Shown piece after piece: positions 62,318 to 64,000 of a stretch of DNA of 64,000 bases. The translations under genes were made by a program, and so were the position numbers. The notes under the pieces were generated by a model. The model did not search any database. It was not told the origin of the DNA and saw only the letters and a program-made list of their open reading frames with translations. Position 1 is the stretch's first letter. Each line of letters starts with the position of its first letter. The stretch lies in assembly GCF_030296555.1 (NCBI RefSeq), contig NZ_AP027728.1, forward strand, positions 2,418,001 to 2,482,000, written 5' to 3'. The DNA comes from Microbacterium suwonense. GTDB taxonomy: Bacteria; Actinomycetota; Actinomycetes; Actinomycetales; Microbacteriaceae.

Positions 62318-64000
62318 GTGACGGCCGTGCCGGACCGTGCCCACCCCCGCCCCGATCCCGTTCTCGCGCAGGTGCTCGCCGCCGACCTGGATGCCGCGGA
62401 CTTCCGTTCCGACCCGCTGCGGCGGCTGTGGGGAGAGGAGGCGGACGACGCCCTGGCCCGTGGGATGCGTGAGCCGATCCTGCGCGCCATCGCCGATCGC
62501 GACGACGCGCTGGCGACGCTGGGACGGCTCTGGGTGCTGGGCCTGCCGCAGCCGCGTGCTGCCGTGGAGCGGGCCGTTCCGCGCGTGGGCGTGGAGGGGC
62601 TGATCGGGCTGGGGCTGATCCGTGCCGATGGTGCCGGGGGAGCGGATGGCGCCGACGTGCGGCCGCAGGCCATCATCCGCCCGCAGTCGTTCGTGGATGC
62701 CGACGGCGTCGGCGAATGGTGGATCGCGAGCGACCTCGACGAGGTCGCGTTGGGCACTTCGCTGCCCACCGATCACGTGCTCGGGGTGGGAGGTGCCTCG
62801 CGCACGCTCGCCGAGCTGGTGATCCCGGGCGCGGTCGACCGCGCGCTGGATGTCGGCACCGGATGCGGAATCCAGGCGCTACTGGTGTCGCGCCGCGCGC
62901 GTCAGGTGATCGCGACCGACATCTCGGAGCGGGCGCTGGCCTTCGCCGAGCTGAACGCGCAGCTGAACGGCGTGCGGAACGTCGAGTTCCGGGCCGGGAG
63001 CTTGTTCGAGCCTGTGGCGGGGGAGGCCTTCGACCTGATCGTCTCCAACCCGCCGTTCGTGATCACCCCGCGCGTCACCGGCGTGCCGGAGTACGAGTAC
63101 CGCGACGGCGGGCTGGTGGGAGACGGGCTGGTCGAGCTGTTCCTGCGCTCGGCATCCGCGCATCTCGCCCCCGGCGGCGTGGCGCAGCTGCTGGGCAACT
63201 GGGAGTCGCGCGGCGGCGTGGACGGCCTGGACCGCGTGCGGTCGTGGATCGACGACGGCCTGGATGCGTGGGTGATCCAGCGCGAGCGGCTCACGCCGCT
63301 GGAGTACGCCGAGCTGTGGATCCGCGACGGCGGCACCCTGCCCCGGGATGCCGGATTCGCGCCGCTGCTGTCCGCCTGGCTCGATGATTTCGCCGCCCGG
63401 GAGGTGACCGCAATCGGGTTCGGGTACATCCTGCTGCGCCGTCCGGCATCCCTCCCGTCCGCCGTCACGCCCGCGGTCACCTCGTCGGCCGACCCGTCCG
63501 CGGTCCCGTCCGCCGCCACCTCGTCGGCCGGCACGTCCGCCGTCCCGTCCGCCGTCACCTCGTCGGCCGACCCGTCCGCGGTCCCGTCCGCCGTCCCGTC
63601 GTCGGCCGGCACGCCAGATGTCGGACCGGATGCCGGGAATCGTCCGACATCTGGCGTGTCGGCCCCCGATTCGTATCGGCCCCACGGCCGGCTGCGGCGC
63701 TTCGAGACCATCACGCAGCCCGTCGCGGACCTCGGTCGTGCCCTGGTGACGGGACTGGCCGCGCATGATGCGCTGGCCGACGGCATCCCGGAGCGCCTGG
63801 TCGTCGCATCCGATGTGACCGAGGCGCGCCACCATATGCCGGGCAGTGACGATCCCAGCGTGATCGAGCTGCGACAGGGCGGCGGATTCGCGCGAACGAT
63901 CAGCGTTGACTCCGCGCTCGCCGGGTTCGTCGGAGCCTGCGACGGCGAGCTGACCGTCGCGCAGATCGTCGCGGCGCTGGCCGACCTGTTCGAGGTGCCG
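62318..64000 (+). CDS. Class I AdoMet-dependent methyltransferase, DUF7059-type N-terminus (partial)
   Basis: The frame is open from GTG 62318 (or GTG 62327) to the window end, 561 codons. It has an N-terminal helical domain (about residues 1-150), the AdoMet motif ALDVGTGCGIQALLVSRRAR and the NPPF motif LIVSNPPFVITPRVTG of N-directed methyltransferases such as PrmC/RsmC. Then comes a Ser/Ala/Pro/Thr-rich linker (codons for TSSADPSAVPSA repeats, about 63450-63610) and a further C-terminal domain (GRLRRFETITQPVADLG). The substrate is not known. The linker looks inserted; see the inverted repeat at 63610-63658. Confidence 0.8.
   Translation, partial: MTAVPDRAHPRPDPVLAQVLAADLDAADFRSDPLRRLWGEEADDALARGMREPILRAIADRDDALATLGRLWVLGLPQPRAAVERAVPRVGVEGLIGLGLIRADGAGGADGADVRPQAIIRPQSFVDADGVGEWWIASDLDEVALGTSLPTDHVLGVGGASRTLAELVIPGAVDRALDVGTGCGIQALLVSRRARQVIATDISERALAFAELNAQLNGVRNVEFRAGSLFEPVAGEAFDLIVSNPPFVITPRVTGVPEYEYRDGGLVGDGLVELFLRSASAHLAPGGVAQLLGNWESRGGVDGLDRVRSWIDDGLDAWVIQRERLTPLEYAELWIRDGGTLPRDAGFAPLLSAWLDDFAAREVTAIGFGYILLRRPASLPSAVTPAVTSSADPSAVPSAATSSAGTSAVPSAVTSSADPSAVPSAVPSSAGTPDVGPDAGNRPTSGVSAPDSYRPHGRLRRFETITQPVADLGRALVTGLAAHDALADGIPERLVVASDVTEARHHMPGSDDPSVIELRQGGGFARTISVDSALAGFVGACDGELTVAQIVAALADLFEVP
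63610..63658. repeat. 16-bp perfect inverted repeat inside the methyltransferase gene
   Basis: CACGCCAGATGTCGGA (63610-63625) and its complement (63643-63658) flank a 17-bp spacer. It lies in the low-complexity linker and keeps the frame open, as an inserted palindromic element would. Confidence 0.8.

Overview
The window is about 64 kb of high-GC actinobacterial chromosome around the replication origin. Gene order and content (rpmH, rnpA, yidD, yidC, jag, rsmG, parA and parB on one side of dnaA; dnaN, recF, DUF721, gyrB, gyrA and DUF3566 on the other; then a tRNA-Ile/tRNA-Ala pair, cyclophilin, rhomboid, crgA and a class E sortase) are those of the order Micrococcales. The Microbacteriaceae, and Microbacterium in particular, are the best guess. 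No species can be named from the sequence alone.

Layout. 1-7 kb: a glutamine amidotransferase cut by the window edge, class E sortase, crgA, rhomboid protease, cyclophilin, YbaK-type deacylase, NUDIX hydrolase, a PLP aminotransferase and small membrane proteins. 7-13.8 kb: accessory chromosomal genes, namely a siderophore-interacting-type flavoprotein and three divergent regulator/enzyme pairs (TetR/SDR, MerR/epimerase, TetR/saccharopine-dehydrogenase-like) with dyad operators in the intergenic gaps, then a lipoprotein. About 13.9-34.8 kb: an integrated genomic island. A tyrosine integrase at its right end sits against tRNA-Ala(TGC), the presumed attachment site. The island holds two identical IS3-family elements, one interrupted by an IS110-family element; a decayed surface-protein gene; three paralogous lipoproteins made by module duplication; a serine recombinase; a beta-class DNA methyltransferase; a PD-(D/E)XK-like nuclease fusion; and many unknown genes. 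35-39 kb: a DUF4097 protein co-transcribed with a NarL-type two-component pair, a VIT-family transporter and DUF3566. 39-51.7 kb: the replication and origin core. 51.7-54.6 kb: four perfect parS sites within dense arrays of a palindromic repeat, with a GIY-YIG nuclease gene in the middle. 54.6-64 kb: parA, parB, trxA, trxB, murJ, a DUF6049 membrane protein and a methyltransferase running off the end.

Sequence quality. At least eleven reading frames (crgA, rhomboid, a membrane protein at 6.4 kb, an SDR, a TetR regulator twice, the IS110 transposase, the island integrase, gyrB, dnaN, DUF6049) break at a single missing base, nearly always in a run of G or C. Because gyrB and dnaN are essential, I read these as homopolymer under-calling and not as pseudogenes. 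Each gene is annotated over its whole restored extent.

The least-explained features are: (i) the palindromic repeat arrays around the GIY-YIG gene, whose stop codon lies inside a repeat; (ii) the duplicated lipoprotein/surface-protein modules; (iii) a GTACCG/CGGTAC operator shared by two island promoters, one firing toward an integrase-like protein with no catalytic domain; and (iv) the helical-repeat plus nuclease protein at 30-31.7 kb, a candidate defence effector.
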